DNA from: Archegozetes longisetosus
Taxonomy: Eukaryota > Arthropoda > Arachnida > Sarcoptiformes > Trhypochthoniidae
Direction: 5' to 3'
Length of the DNA: 64,000 nt
Assembly: GCA_018873245.2 (NCBI GenBank)
Contig: JAEMBT020000008.1
Location: 9,144,238 to 9,208,237, forward strand
A program made the position numbers and the translations under genes. Each line of letters starts with the position of its first letter. Position 1 is the first letter of the stretch. Under the pieces are notes generated by a model, which ran no database searches, was not told the origin of the DNA, and saw only the letters and a list, made by a program, of their open reading frames with translations. Positions 24,977-34,555 of this stretch are shown here, one piece after another.

Positions 24977-25585
24977 CTGTATTACTACTGACGTTCGAAA
25001 TGACATAAAAAAGGCTGACCGCTAGACACTTACGAGTTATGACCACTCAAAGAGTGATTTCCTATGGCTTATTACTATTGATTCATATGTATTTTGCCTA
25101 TCAAAATGTACTCTAATTCAGTCAAATTACTCAATGGATGGCAATAATATTGTTAACAATGAAAAACTTCAAACCAATTTGAACAAAAAAAAGATAACCT
25201 GAAATTTCATATATATCTAAAAGTAAGTTTCTATATATCGATAGTTCTAATTTTTTCGTATCTATCATGTCTTTTAAATTCAGTGGATTTCTAAAGAAAT
25301 TTGTTAAGAGGTATTACAAATACGAAAACTTAGAACTATTGATATATAGAAACTTACTCTTATATATGAAATTTCAGGTTATCTTTTGTGTTCAAATTGA
25401 TTTGAAGTTTTTCATTGTTAACAATATTATTGCCATCCATTGAGTAATTTGACTGAATTAGAGTACATTTTGATAGGCAAAATACATATGAATCAATAGT
25501 AATAAGCCATAGGAAATCACTCTTTGAGTGGTCATAACTCGTAAGTGTCTAGCGGTCAGCCTTTTTTATGTCATTTCGAACGTCA

Positions 25586-27383
25586 TATGATATGTTATTT
25601 ATGCCATAAAAATATTTTTGAAATCGGTTATTACATAGTCCCGAACTTCCCTCGTAAGATATATTATTGTGTATTTGTTAGATATATAAATTTCACAGTG
25701 AGATTCATTGAATGAATAGATTTCCGTATATGTTAGTATCATAATAAGAAATGCATTACTTTACATTCAACTGCTATCTACAATACTTTGTCTCAAATCA
25801 TTGTTTCAAAAGTATAATTTCAAGAGTAATTTCAAGAGTAATTTCAAGAATAATTTAAAATTAAATGTAATTAAGATAAGTAATTAATATATTGAGACGT
25901 AACCATTAAAACAATTCGATTAAACAAAAACAACAAAATAAGAAAAACAAAAATCAGAAACATTTTCTAGGATAACTATTCCAGACAAATATCTGTACAT
26001 GTAAACAACTATTTCTACTGAAAAGTGTAATCAAAACCCCTAATCCTAGAACTGACTCGTAATTGCCTATTCCCAAACTGGTGTCCTGAGCACAAATCCG
26101 GTGAGTCCACGTTCCGTCCGCCTGAACTCACAAACTTTGAGTCCACGTCTATTCCACCTAAGCCATCATTGGAATTGTGGTTGTGACACCAGTTTCCTAT
26201 TGGACTAAGGTTGGCCCTTGTCCAAAACTTGAATATAAAGCCTCAAATTTCTATAAAAATCGATTAGTTTTTTTGCACGAAAAGTGCTGTTTCTCTTAAG
26301 TTTTTTTCTTTTCTCCAGCTTTTAACCCATTCTTAGACTAAGTTGGGGTAGTGCTTCTTATCGAGCGCTCCTCCTCTTGAAAATCAAGGCTTGCACAAAC
26401 ACTTCTCAGCCAATTGGGAGAAGACTGAGAAAAGGTCAGCGAAGGTATAAATCGCTGATCAAATCGTTTTCGGCTCTCGCTCCGGGATAAAAGCATTGCA
26501 GCCGCAAGAGCTACGGTCCTGTGAGTCTGAAAACTGAGAGTCAGCCACAACCGTTGCCCAACGACCAGTTTGTTCTCTGGAGATGACATAATATAATATA
26601 GTTATTCATCAAAACTTAATAATCTTAATGTAACTTAATGTTTCATTAGATTGTTCTAAAGTCTCGAAACTATATAATTGTGGCGGTCAGGTTAGGTCGC
26701 ATTAGAGCTGAGCATAAAAGCACTGAGATCTTTTGAGGTCCAGGTTCGAGCCTTAATAAAATAGCCCAGGTCTGATCCAGATCTTTAGGAGAGATCTCTG
26801 AGTGAACACCTCATAAAATAATAATATTAATGATTGAGATATTTATTTAGCGATAAAAATGCAAATTTTAAAGTCTTTAAAATAGTGGTATCCATGAACT
26901 TGCATGACGTTATTGTACTATCTTTAGGACAACTAGGCTTTTTGTGATTAAATCACCCGATTTTGAAAATATCTGCTCACAAGGAACACTTGAAGCAGGA
27001 ATAAGAAATATATCGAAAGCTAATTTAGATAAGTTTGGGAAGTATGATACGTTGTTTTTCCAACACAAAACTGAGTCCGATTTATACCCCTCAGTCGGAA
27101 AATTGATATATTTTTCGATCTCATTTTAAAAATCAGTTTTACGCTATTTGTAAATACTTGTGATAGATGATTCTGAGGGCTCTTCGGTGACTGATTCAGC
27201 AGGAAGTACATAAAATTGGTTGAAAAAATTAGTAAATTTAGTTCTCATATCGCAAGTCGTCTTCAAAATAATCAAATTTGAGTCTTGAGTCGACTACAAC
27301 TGCAAACTTTGTAATATCGTTTATCATTATTGTTTTATATTCATGTCACTTATTAAGCATAATATCTACTCAAATTGAAATAT
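25586..27383. other. Single-copy spacer, no recognisable gene
   Basis: Sequence to the right of the array. It contains a 12-bp tandem repeat (taatttcaagag, about 25815-25852), a short inverted pair aaactggtgtc / gacaccagttt (about 26086-26204), and a less AT-rich patch at 26041-26590. That patch has an 83-codon minus-strand ORF (26338-26589) that I do not recognise and do not call a gene. A box matching the Pol III B-box consensus (ggttcgagcc, 26743-26752) may be the remains of a tRNA-derived SINE. Confidence 0.5.
26690..26775 (+). repeat. Possible tRNA-derived SINE fragment
   Basis: The stretch agcactgagatctttt..ggttcgagcc resembles the anticodon-to-T-arm half of a tRNA and includes a full B-box. 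The A-box half is not convincing and no acceptor stem can be paired, so it is not a tRNA gene. Confidence 0.25.
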
Positions 27384-27879
27384 TGTAAAGTCTGGATCTT
27401 TGATAGGAGCGTGTATGAAATCAAATTTTAAAATATAAGCACTTTATTTAACATAACCACAATAATAAAATTACATAAGATTTCACAGGATTTTAACACT
27501 GGAAGAAAGAGCGAAAAATTTAAGAAAAACACGACATTTTATAGGAACAATAGGCGGGTTAAATTAGAAAATGTTTTACAATGATAGGCTAAACCTTTTA
27601 AGGTCAATAGCACATTTAGCTAGGATTGGGAGATTGTTTAACTAGGACATACTTAGGTAGGTTTTCAGAGTTGAAATATGCTTACTCTCAGCTGTCTTCA
27701 TAATTTGTACAGTTGAGACAAGCATGTGAAGATTTCTTTTGTACAAATAAAAAGTAATCTTGAAATCAGTAATAAATGTTGACATATACGGTGAGTTATG
27801 AAAATTAGAGTTTAAAAATATAGGTTATTACAGAAGTATTTTGGTATAGGTCTAATTTAAGAACTAAGACGTTATTACA
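27384..27879 (-). repeat. 3' LTR of the gypsy element
   Basis: 496 bp with TGTAA...TTACA ends, preceded on the minus strand by a purine-rich tract. Confidence 0.95.
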
Positions 27880-27880
27880 A

Positions 27881-27894
27881 TACCCCCACCTTAG
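27881..27894 (-). promoter_or_regulatory. Polypurine tract
   Basis: On the minus strand ctaaggtgggggta lies directly before the 3' LTR, the expected position and composition of the plus-strand primer. Confidence 0.65.
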
Positions 27895-28316
27895 ATTACA
27901 CGACTCTGTGTAACGCGTAATTGGTTTACATTAAATAATATGAGATTAGACTTAACAATACAAGCAACAAAAAACAATTCAAAATTATAATAGCATTTAG
28001 TTTATAGTATTTGGACATTATTTGCGAAAACAAAAGAAACTTATATATAAAATAAAAAAATTTTTTTATAGATATTTAAGATTATTTGTTTGGCATATAA
28101 AGAGGTAGTTAGTAAAATATTTTTTATAACTGAATACATTAGTTATTATATTTTTTATTAATTATGTGATTATTCATATTTTTATATGTATATTTTTGAA
28201 TATTAATGCTGGATTATTTATGTCATGTATAAACTTTGCCCAATAAGGTTAATAAAATAAGAGAAAATAATAATATAAAATATAAAATGAATAGTGTAAA
28301 AATCAAACTTGAGGTA

Positions 28317-28772
28317 TTAGCGATGATATCCATAGTATGCCTGTGAGGTAAGGCTTGAGGTATTATAGCACCCATTTGTGCTATTTAAAGGGTGAATAGA
28401 AGTCTGAACACCATTTTGAACTGTTGTTGATGAGGTAGAAGCTTGTTGTCTATTGAAGATAATGTTTAAAATGGCGGAACGAATATCCCTAATCATAGTG
28501 CTGCTAGTATTAAGATGGATGACAATATCCGTGATTGATCGACCCAATTGTCCCGTTAGTTCTTCATCCGGATTCTGCATATTTAATAGTTCGTTTATGA
28601 ATAAAAGTTGGGTCCTAATGTTGTCGGCGATTCCTCGAAGTTCATCCAACTCGGTATAGCTTGTTCGGTTCCTATATGGTGTAAATGTTCTTGAAACTTC
28701 ATTATGCCTATGTCTTCGAATTCTATCTGACATATCAACTATAAGAATTTTAATAATTATGTCGTTAGACAA
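28317..28772 (-). CDS. Accessory ORF of the gypsy element, unrecognised
   Basis: 151 codons between envelope module 2 and the 3' LTR on the element's coding strand. A basic N-terminal part (SDRIRRHRHNEV), a helix-forming middle (residues ~40-110, regularly spaced Leu/Ile, possible coiled coil) and a Ser/Thr/Asn-rich tail are visible. No family is recognised. An internal ATG (28733) would start at MSDRIRR. The position suggests expression from a spliced subgenomic RNA, if it is expressed at all. Confidence 0.45.
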   Translation of the reverse strand: MSNDIIIKILIVDMSDRIRRHRHNEVSRTFTPYRNRTSYTELDELRGIADNIRTQLLFINELLNMQNPDEELTGQLGRSITDIVIHLNTSSTMIRDIRSAILNIIFNRQQASTSSTTVQNGVQTSIHPLNSTNGCYNTSSLTSQAYYGYHR

Positions 28773-28860
28773 ATAGTAAAATATAGTTTAGTTTCCTATA
28801 GTTTAAATAATACGTGTTTAGCATGAAGTAACTGTGTTTTGTTCAAATTGTGAATAATAG

Positions 28861-29632
28861 ATGTCGCTATGGTGGATTTTGATGCTTATTAATAAATAAA
28901 ATAAAATTTTTAATACTTTAATAGAGCCGCCCTCGATCAAATTTTTGCAGAAAATATTTGAGTTTATGCTTTACTTATTAAGTGCAGAGCGATCTCTGGC
29001 TCTTAAACGGTTCAGAAGATATTCGATATTGAAAATTATTTATAATAGGAAATAGCGTTAAAAAAAAGTAAGTAGAAAGTTAGCGATGATTATAGTTTGT
29101 TCACACTAAGTTTAGCGCAAGTTCCAGTTGAATAGTTCATAATAGGAGGGGTAGATGTCGCTATGGTGGATTTTGATGCTTATTAATAAATAAATTAAAA
29201 TTTTTAATACTTTAATAGAGCCGCCCACGATCAAATTTTTGCAGAAAGTATTTGAGTTTATGCTTTACTTATTAAGTGCAGAGCGATCTCTGGCTCTTAA
29301 ACGGTTCAGAAGATATTCGATATTGAAAATTTTTTATAATAGGAAATAGCGTTAAAAAAAAGTAAGTAGAAAGTTAGCGATGATTATAGTTTGTTCACAC
29401 TAAGTTTAGCGCAAGTTCCAGTTGAATATTTCATAATAGGAGGGGTAGATGTCGCTATGGTGGATTTTGATGCTTATTAATAAATAAATTAAAATTTTTA
29501 ATACTTTAATAGAGCCGCCCTCGATCAAACTTTTGCAGAAAATATTTGAGTTTATGCTTTACTTATTAAGCGCAGAGTGATCTCTGGCTCTTAAGCGGTT
29601 TAGGAGATATTCGATATTAAAAATTAAAATTT
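28861..29632. repeat. 294-bp tandem repeat, 2.6 units, inside the retroelement
   Basis: Units start at atgtcgctatggtgg at 28861, 29155 and 29449. The first two are full length and differ at only a few positions; the third stops after about 180 bp. Each contains the small hairpin agagcgatctctggctct and the block tagagccgccctcgatc. No coding potential is seen. They lie 3' of the envelope, before the polypurine tract. Confidence 0.92.
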
Positions 29633-29753
29633 CTTTTAACCGTCATTTGTGTCAGACACTTTCCTTCAATCTGGTTCTGTTAAGTAAAAGTATATCTAGA
29701 GTGTAAGGCTTAGTTACTATTAAGTGAGCTTTTTATATATATATATATATATA

Positions 29754-31609
29754 CACATTCCACGGTTCGTAACTAGGAGTGTTTGAACGCTTGTAGCTTG
29801 GTCAAAAATAGACCGATTTTAATTCGGTTTGTTTTAAAATGTAGAAAAACTTAACAGAAATGTCATATCAAAATTTCACCTTGCTCTCTCAACAAATAAA
29901 AAATCCAGAAATAAAAAACATAAAAGTTATTTAAAAAACGGTTACTTTTAACTTTTATTGTCACATACACTGTGTGTGATCCCCGAAGTCAATGTTTTGC
30001 GAAATGTAAACAAACTCTTGAGTTCTGTTAACGTGATTTGCAAACAAATACTTTAATTTGATTGAGTTTCAAGTGATTTGCAATGCCGTTGACTAAAGAG
30101 GAAAGAGAGTTAAAGTTTCGGCGTTTCATTCAAATGAAATGGTCTGGACAGAAGTCATCGGTGATAATAAGAGAATTAGGTAAGTAATTAAAATGAATTT
30201 TATTTGTAGTCTAATTAATAAATTATTGTTTTAGACATTAATAAGAATACGTTCGCTGAATGGAATCGCATTGACGAGGAGAACGAGCTTTTCCTGTCCG
30301 TCAAATGAGGCCTAACTCAAGGAGAGCTCAAGAAAACTACTCCAGAGGACGACCAGGCATTGCGAGCGATGGCTTTGGCAAACAATTGGAGTTCACTCAG
30401 CGATTTGTGGCAATTACCAGATTTTCAAGAGAATGAGAGACTGGTAACAGTGTCAGACACAACACTAAGACTACGTCTGCGTTCATCTAATATTAAATCT
30501 TTATTTATTAAATATAAAAATATTAATTTTTATTTAAATATTAAGGATTGAGACGAAGAGTATCCGCAATCAAGCGACGACTGCGAGAGTGGCACAAAGA
30601 GACGCGACTGAGATTCGCCAACTTAATGATAGACTGGACTTTCGTGAACTGGGCTCACGTGATATTCATCGACGAATTTCACATCTCCAGCGCCAGAGGT
30701 GGTCGGCTTTGGGTATGGCGCGTAAACAACACCCGTTATGAAGAGCGCAACATTGCTGAAGCCAATGTCACGAACAGAGTGACTGTCTCTTTTGTGCTTT
30801 TGTAAGTGCTTAATAAGTTTTAGAAAATAATTGTAAATTAATTTCTATTTATTTTAAAGCTTCAGTTTCCACGGCTTGGGAGAGCTCCACATCTTGGAGC
30901 GCACAAACGCTCAAACGTATACAGAATTTCTTGAGGAGAAAGTTCTGCCTTATATCGATCAGCATTAAGATGACGGCCACGTGTATCTGCTCCACGACAA
31001 TCACCCGGTTCAAGTCTAATTTCGTGAGAGAGTGGATCAACACAAATATTGGAGCCGTTGAAGACTTTGTTATCCCACACCCGGCGTAATTATTGATTTA
31101 TTTTAATTTAATTTAATTCTAAGTTTTATTATCAGTCTCTCGCCAGGTCTCAACCCTACTGAGAATTTCGGGTCAGTTCTCAAGGGATTAGTTCGCTCTG
31201 TCCATCCAGTGATTGACACGCGTGAAGACCTCATGGCTGCACTCACCGGCGCTTTGAAGCAAATACGTGGCCCGGGATGGCGTCAATTCTTCATCGATTT
31301 AGTTGAATCGATGCCGAGGCGTTTGGCGGAAGTTACCGCTGCTAATGGTGGTCATACTCGATATTGAGTTTTAATTTCTATTCATTATTAATTCAATTAT
31401 TTAATATTTTCAAAAAAAAATTCATTCTCAATGTAACTTTTGCTTTAAAAACTAATTACTCTTTTGTGTCATGAGATAAAAATGGGAAATTTCGATATGA
31501 CATTTCTGTTCAGTTTTTCTACATTTTAAAACAAACCGCATTAAAATCGGTCTATTTTTGACCAAGCTACAAGCGTTCAAACACTCCTAGTTACGAACCG
31601 TGGAATGTG
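29754..31609 (+). mobile_element. Tc1/mariner-like transposon nested in the retroelement
   Basis: 1,856 bp with ~124-bp terminal inverted repeats starting cacattccacggttcgtaac (about three to six mismatches between ends), inserted at TA within a (TA)n tract so that TA flanks both ends. It carries a Tc1-type transposase on the plus strand, opposite to the host element. It inserted after the 294-bp tandem repeat. Confidence 0.93.
30083..31367 (+). pseudogene. Intron-containing Tc1-like transposase, inactivated
   Basis: Starts MPLTKEERELKFRRF with a helix-turn-helix DNA-binding region. The catalytic DDE core is recognisable: D in FIDEFHIS (~30668), D in LLHDN (~30990) and E in GLNPTENF (~31155). 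The coding sequence is split by short AT-rich introns: 30180-30234 is clear (gtaagt...tttag), others are likely at about 30473-30546, 30800-30859 and 31087-31140. It is dead as written: in-frame TGA at 30306-30308, a TAA near 30965 and a frame change near 31012. Tc1 transposases are usually intronless, so the introns are notable. Confidence 0.8.
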
Positions 31610-32075
31610 TATATATATATATATATGCTAAGTTCAACTATATTAATTATTTATTTTCTTAATTAGCCGTTTTATTATATGTTATTGATTTTTTTTAACT
31701 TTTTTTTTAGCTTTTTTTTTAAGGATTTCTTTTTTTTAACTTTACTTAGAATTATGTTATACTTAAACTTTGTTAACTAAACACATGATCATATATATAT
31801 ATATTTAGATGTACAGTGAACCCCCGTTATAATTGCATATAACAAAAAAATTAACTATAGTTGAATTTCTTAAATTTTTTTTTGTTTATATGTATATATA
31901 TTAGATTATAATTTTTATGAAGTACTTTTATGTAATGAAGAAAATACATCTTTGATAATTAAAATGTATTGGATTATAAAATGGAATATATTTATTTTCA
32001 AAAATAGTTATATGAAAGTTTTTTTAAATTTTTTTCCTTTTTTTTTGAACTACATCGTTTATTAACCATAAACCT
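31610..32075. other. AT-rich non-coding part of the retroelement
   Basis: Lies between the Tc1 insertion and envelope module 2. It has (TA)n runs at 31610-31626 and 31792-31804 and poly-T tracts; no gene is seen. Confidence 0.6.
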
Positions 32076-32880
32076 CTAGTAAGTGATGTAGTTGTGGTAA
32101 TTCGTTTGATTCGAATTTAAAGCTATAGGGAAATGGAGGTAAGGGAAACCCATCTCCGCCGATGAATCATTGGGTTTTCTATCATAAAACACCTTATAAC
32201 TCTGGTGCATTTTCCTGCGCAACTTCATAAGTTTCAGTACTCCGTTACATAATAGGAGTACAATAATAATAGTAGTTATAACTCCAAAAGAATAACATAT
32301 TTCTTTAACCATATAGGTTCAGAGTTTTTATGCAGCATTAAGATAATTGTATTTGATTGAAAGTCCGCAATGCACAAATGTGGTTTGAACATTTCTAGAG
32401 ACAAGTTCGAAGGAAATTTTATTTGGAAATGCGAGTTTTCGAATAGTCTTGAATCTAATTTATTTTGAGACCATTTTCTTCCAATAGTGTTTACTATGTC
32501 TTTTAATACAGCAAATGACGAAACTATTGTAGTTGCTAGGTAATTGTCTAGCTCATTGTTTGGATTGTTTGGACTATACGATCGCTTTTGTCTGTTAAAC
32601 TCTGCATAATATAGTCGTTTATGTATTGCTAGAATCTCGTTGTCTATTTTACAAAACGTGCTAACAGGTTTTATAAAAGAGAGTTCAAACTGATTTTGAC
32701 ACCATATAATTTGTGTCGGAATAGTTTTGTTATTCAGGAGTAATTCATTGCATGGCGACTGGAATTTTATGAAGATCACCATATATTTATAATCAAAAGC
32801 GTTAGCTGGTGTCAATGATAAAGTGATAATCGTTGTTAAAAATAAAACTCGCTTGGTTTTCCGAAGAGGAGTTGGGGTTG
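32076..32880 (-). pseudogene. Envelope-like module 2, truncated duplicate
   Basis: Begins inside the same ORF, right after the cytoplasmic tail of module 1, with a second signal-peptide-like segment (VLFLTTIITLSLTPANA, ORF residues 413-430). A shorter ectodomain follows that parallels module 1: SPC ... WC.N ... FIKPV, a basic site NRQKR (~498-502) and a GRKW...LFE block matching RKW...LFE of module 1. The hydrophobic fusion-peptide-like stretch and the long heptad region are absent. The membrane span (FGVITTIIIVLLLC) and a short tail lie in another frame (32312-32076), so there is a frame break near 32310. Confidence 0.72.
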
Positions 32881-34555
32881 TTGTCTGTGATATATTTGAT
32901 TTATTATCAGCTTCTTCGTCGGATTCCTCATCAGAAACTAATGATTGAGTTTCAGTTACAATATTAGAGTTACGAGCACGTCGTTTAAGTTCAATGGCTT
33001 GCACGTTAGCTATATCAACTGAATTAGAACGTTTTCTTTTATAATAAACAGTTAATCCTATTAAAAGGACGATAATGATTATGATATAAAAGACGAAAGT
33101 ACTTGATTGATTGTTTATCTCAATGGAAGGTTTACGGTTATAAAACTGGATTTTACTTATTTCTGCATTATTTTGTTTTGCAATTTCCGTTAGATTTAGT
33201 TCGTGTAAAGACGGCATAAGATGGAAATTGATTCTTTGACCCCAAGCTGGCATCATACTTAAAGTATTTTGCACATTTACAAGAGAGGACTCGTAAGTTA
33301 TTGAATTAATGCTAAACGGAACACTAGTGGGTACAGCAAAAGCAAAATCAGGACATTCCAAAGTTCGATTATAGATCTTTATTTTAAGTGTGCTGCAGTA
33401 AATATAATTCAGTTTATCGGATACTTTCACTTGCATTATTTCTTCATCTACTACAATCTTAGGATCTTCACAAGTAGTTACTTTCCAGAACTTTTTGGAA
33501 ATTGTGTCAGGAAGGTTTCGTTGACAAGACGCTGAGCTCGGCATTAGTATCAAGTTTCGTGAAGATTGTGTAATCTGATGCAATGCGGTTACACAGTCTC
33601 GAGCAGCGTCATAAATTACCATTTTTGGTCCGACATATTCGACAGAACAAAGTTTATCATTATTTTGAGTGTATAAAACAAATGGATCAGCTTCCATTGT
33701 ATTTGTTCCTTTCCTTTTAGTGTAAGCTTCAAACTCCATTGAAACAAGAGAGCGGCTTTCATCTATTGTGCATGACTTGGCTCTGGCTAAGTTTAACGGA
33801 CAATCACAAGGAAGGGTTATATTAAATATTTCAAATAATTTTTCATCCACTATTCCATTTTTCCATTTTCGTGAAATATCTTTTAATCTATCCTTTGTTA
33901 ACATGAACTTTGATGCCAAATTTGCAACTATATGCATTGCCTTCGGCAAATTTTCTTGCAAAGTCCTGAAAGAAGCTGTAAGATCTTGTACTGCTACTCC
34001 TATTTCACTTATTTCATTTTGTAATGTTTGAAGTATCTTTTGGATTTTCATCTGATTTCGCTTGAAATATTCTGCCTCCATCAACATCTCTTCTTGCTTT
34101 CTCTTAATTGTTTCTAGCTCTTCAGCCGTACGGGAACTTTGAACTAGTGATGCAGTAGAGACGCCTATGGTAGTGATTGAAGTGACAACTACTACTGCTA
34201 ATAAAAATGCGGCGAAAATAAAACGTTTCTCCCTGTGAACAACTAAATCCTGTTTACTGGAGATGAGTGTACTATTGCAGAAACTTTTACGGGTCTTATA
34301 AAATCTTCAATATAAGCATTATTGCACCAATTTAATAACTCAGTTTGATTACTGATTTCAAATATGGGATTTCTAAATACAACACACGGTGAGTCATAAT
34401 GAATTTTCATAATTACTCGGTTTATTCCAGCAATGACAGGTTTGTCAGATTTACGCCACAAAACTGGCGATATTTTAGTCAAGGCAGACTCTACAAAACA
34501 GGAACACAGTAAAATCATCATTAAGAACAGTATACTTGTTGCTGCAAAACCAAAT
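32880..34555 (-). pseudogene. Envelope-like module 1 (frame break near 34250)
   Basis: Signal peptide and N-terminal part are in the integrase frame (to 34243); the remainder is in the frame of the 603-codon ORF 34087-32276, which is open upstream to about 34260. Just upstream of 34087 there is a basic cleavage-type site (REKR) followed directly by a hydrophobic, fusion-peptide-like stretch and a heptad-rich helix, as in insect errantivirus envelopes. Within the ORF: Cys-rich ectodomain (~residues 94-245), membrane span ~331-349, then KRKR and an acidic cytoplasmic tail (~385-393). It would act at the membrane for extracellular spread. The frame change separates the signal peptide from the rest, so this copy is probably non-functional. 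Confidence 0.8.

Larger units (their letters stand above)
1..25585. repeat. Giant alternating inverted-repeat array (6,897-bp unit)
   Basis: The sequence reads forward and then as its reverse complement about four centres: 4595, 11492, 18389 and about 25287. Positions 1-9189 mirror each other (coordinates sum to 9190), 1-22983 mirror about 11492 (sum 22984), and everything from 1 recurs at +13,794. The array is therefore a 6,897-bp unit laid head-to-head and tail-to-tail. All repeated reading frames are identical between copies except for one base at 18501; a poly-A length change lies beside the last centre. The array continues beyond the left edge and stops at 25585. What is seen is the symmetry; how it arose (inverted duplication, breakage-fusion-bridge, hairpin-ended replication, or an assembly/amplification artefact) is inference. 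Confidence 0.97.
22984..25585. repeat. Arm B with flipped centre L2 and truncated B', copy 2
   Basis: Repeats 9190 onward at +13,794 as far as the centre. From about 25175 to 25395 the imperfectly symmetric core appears as the reverse complement of the first core (about 11380-11605). After roughly 300 bp of returning arm, homology ends after cgaacgtca at 25585. A poly-A tract at about 25185 is two bases longer than its counterpart, which accounts for the 2-bp coordinate offset of the last arm. Confidence 0.92.

Noticed and set aside
1-25585. Linear virus genome with hairpin ends (parvovirus-like)
   Set aside because: No replication, helicase or capsid protein is seen in the unit, gene X has spliceosomal introns, and gene Y is cut by the would-be terminus. 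Flip-flop of the centres is suggestive but not enough.
26743-26752. tRNA gene
   Set aside because: A B-box is present but no cloverleaf can be folded around it.
28861-29632. CRISPR-like array
   Set aside because: Units are 294 bp, directly adjacent, without short repeats and unique spacers, and lie in a eukaryotic retroelement.
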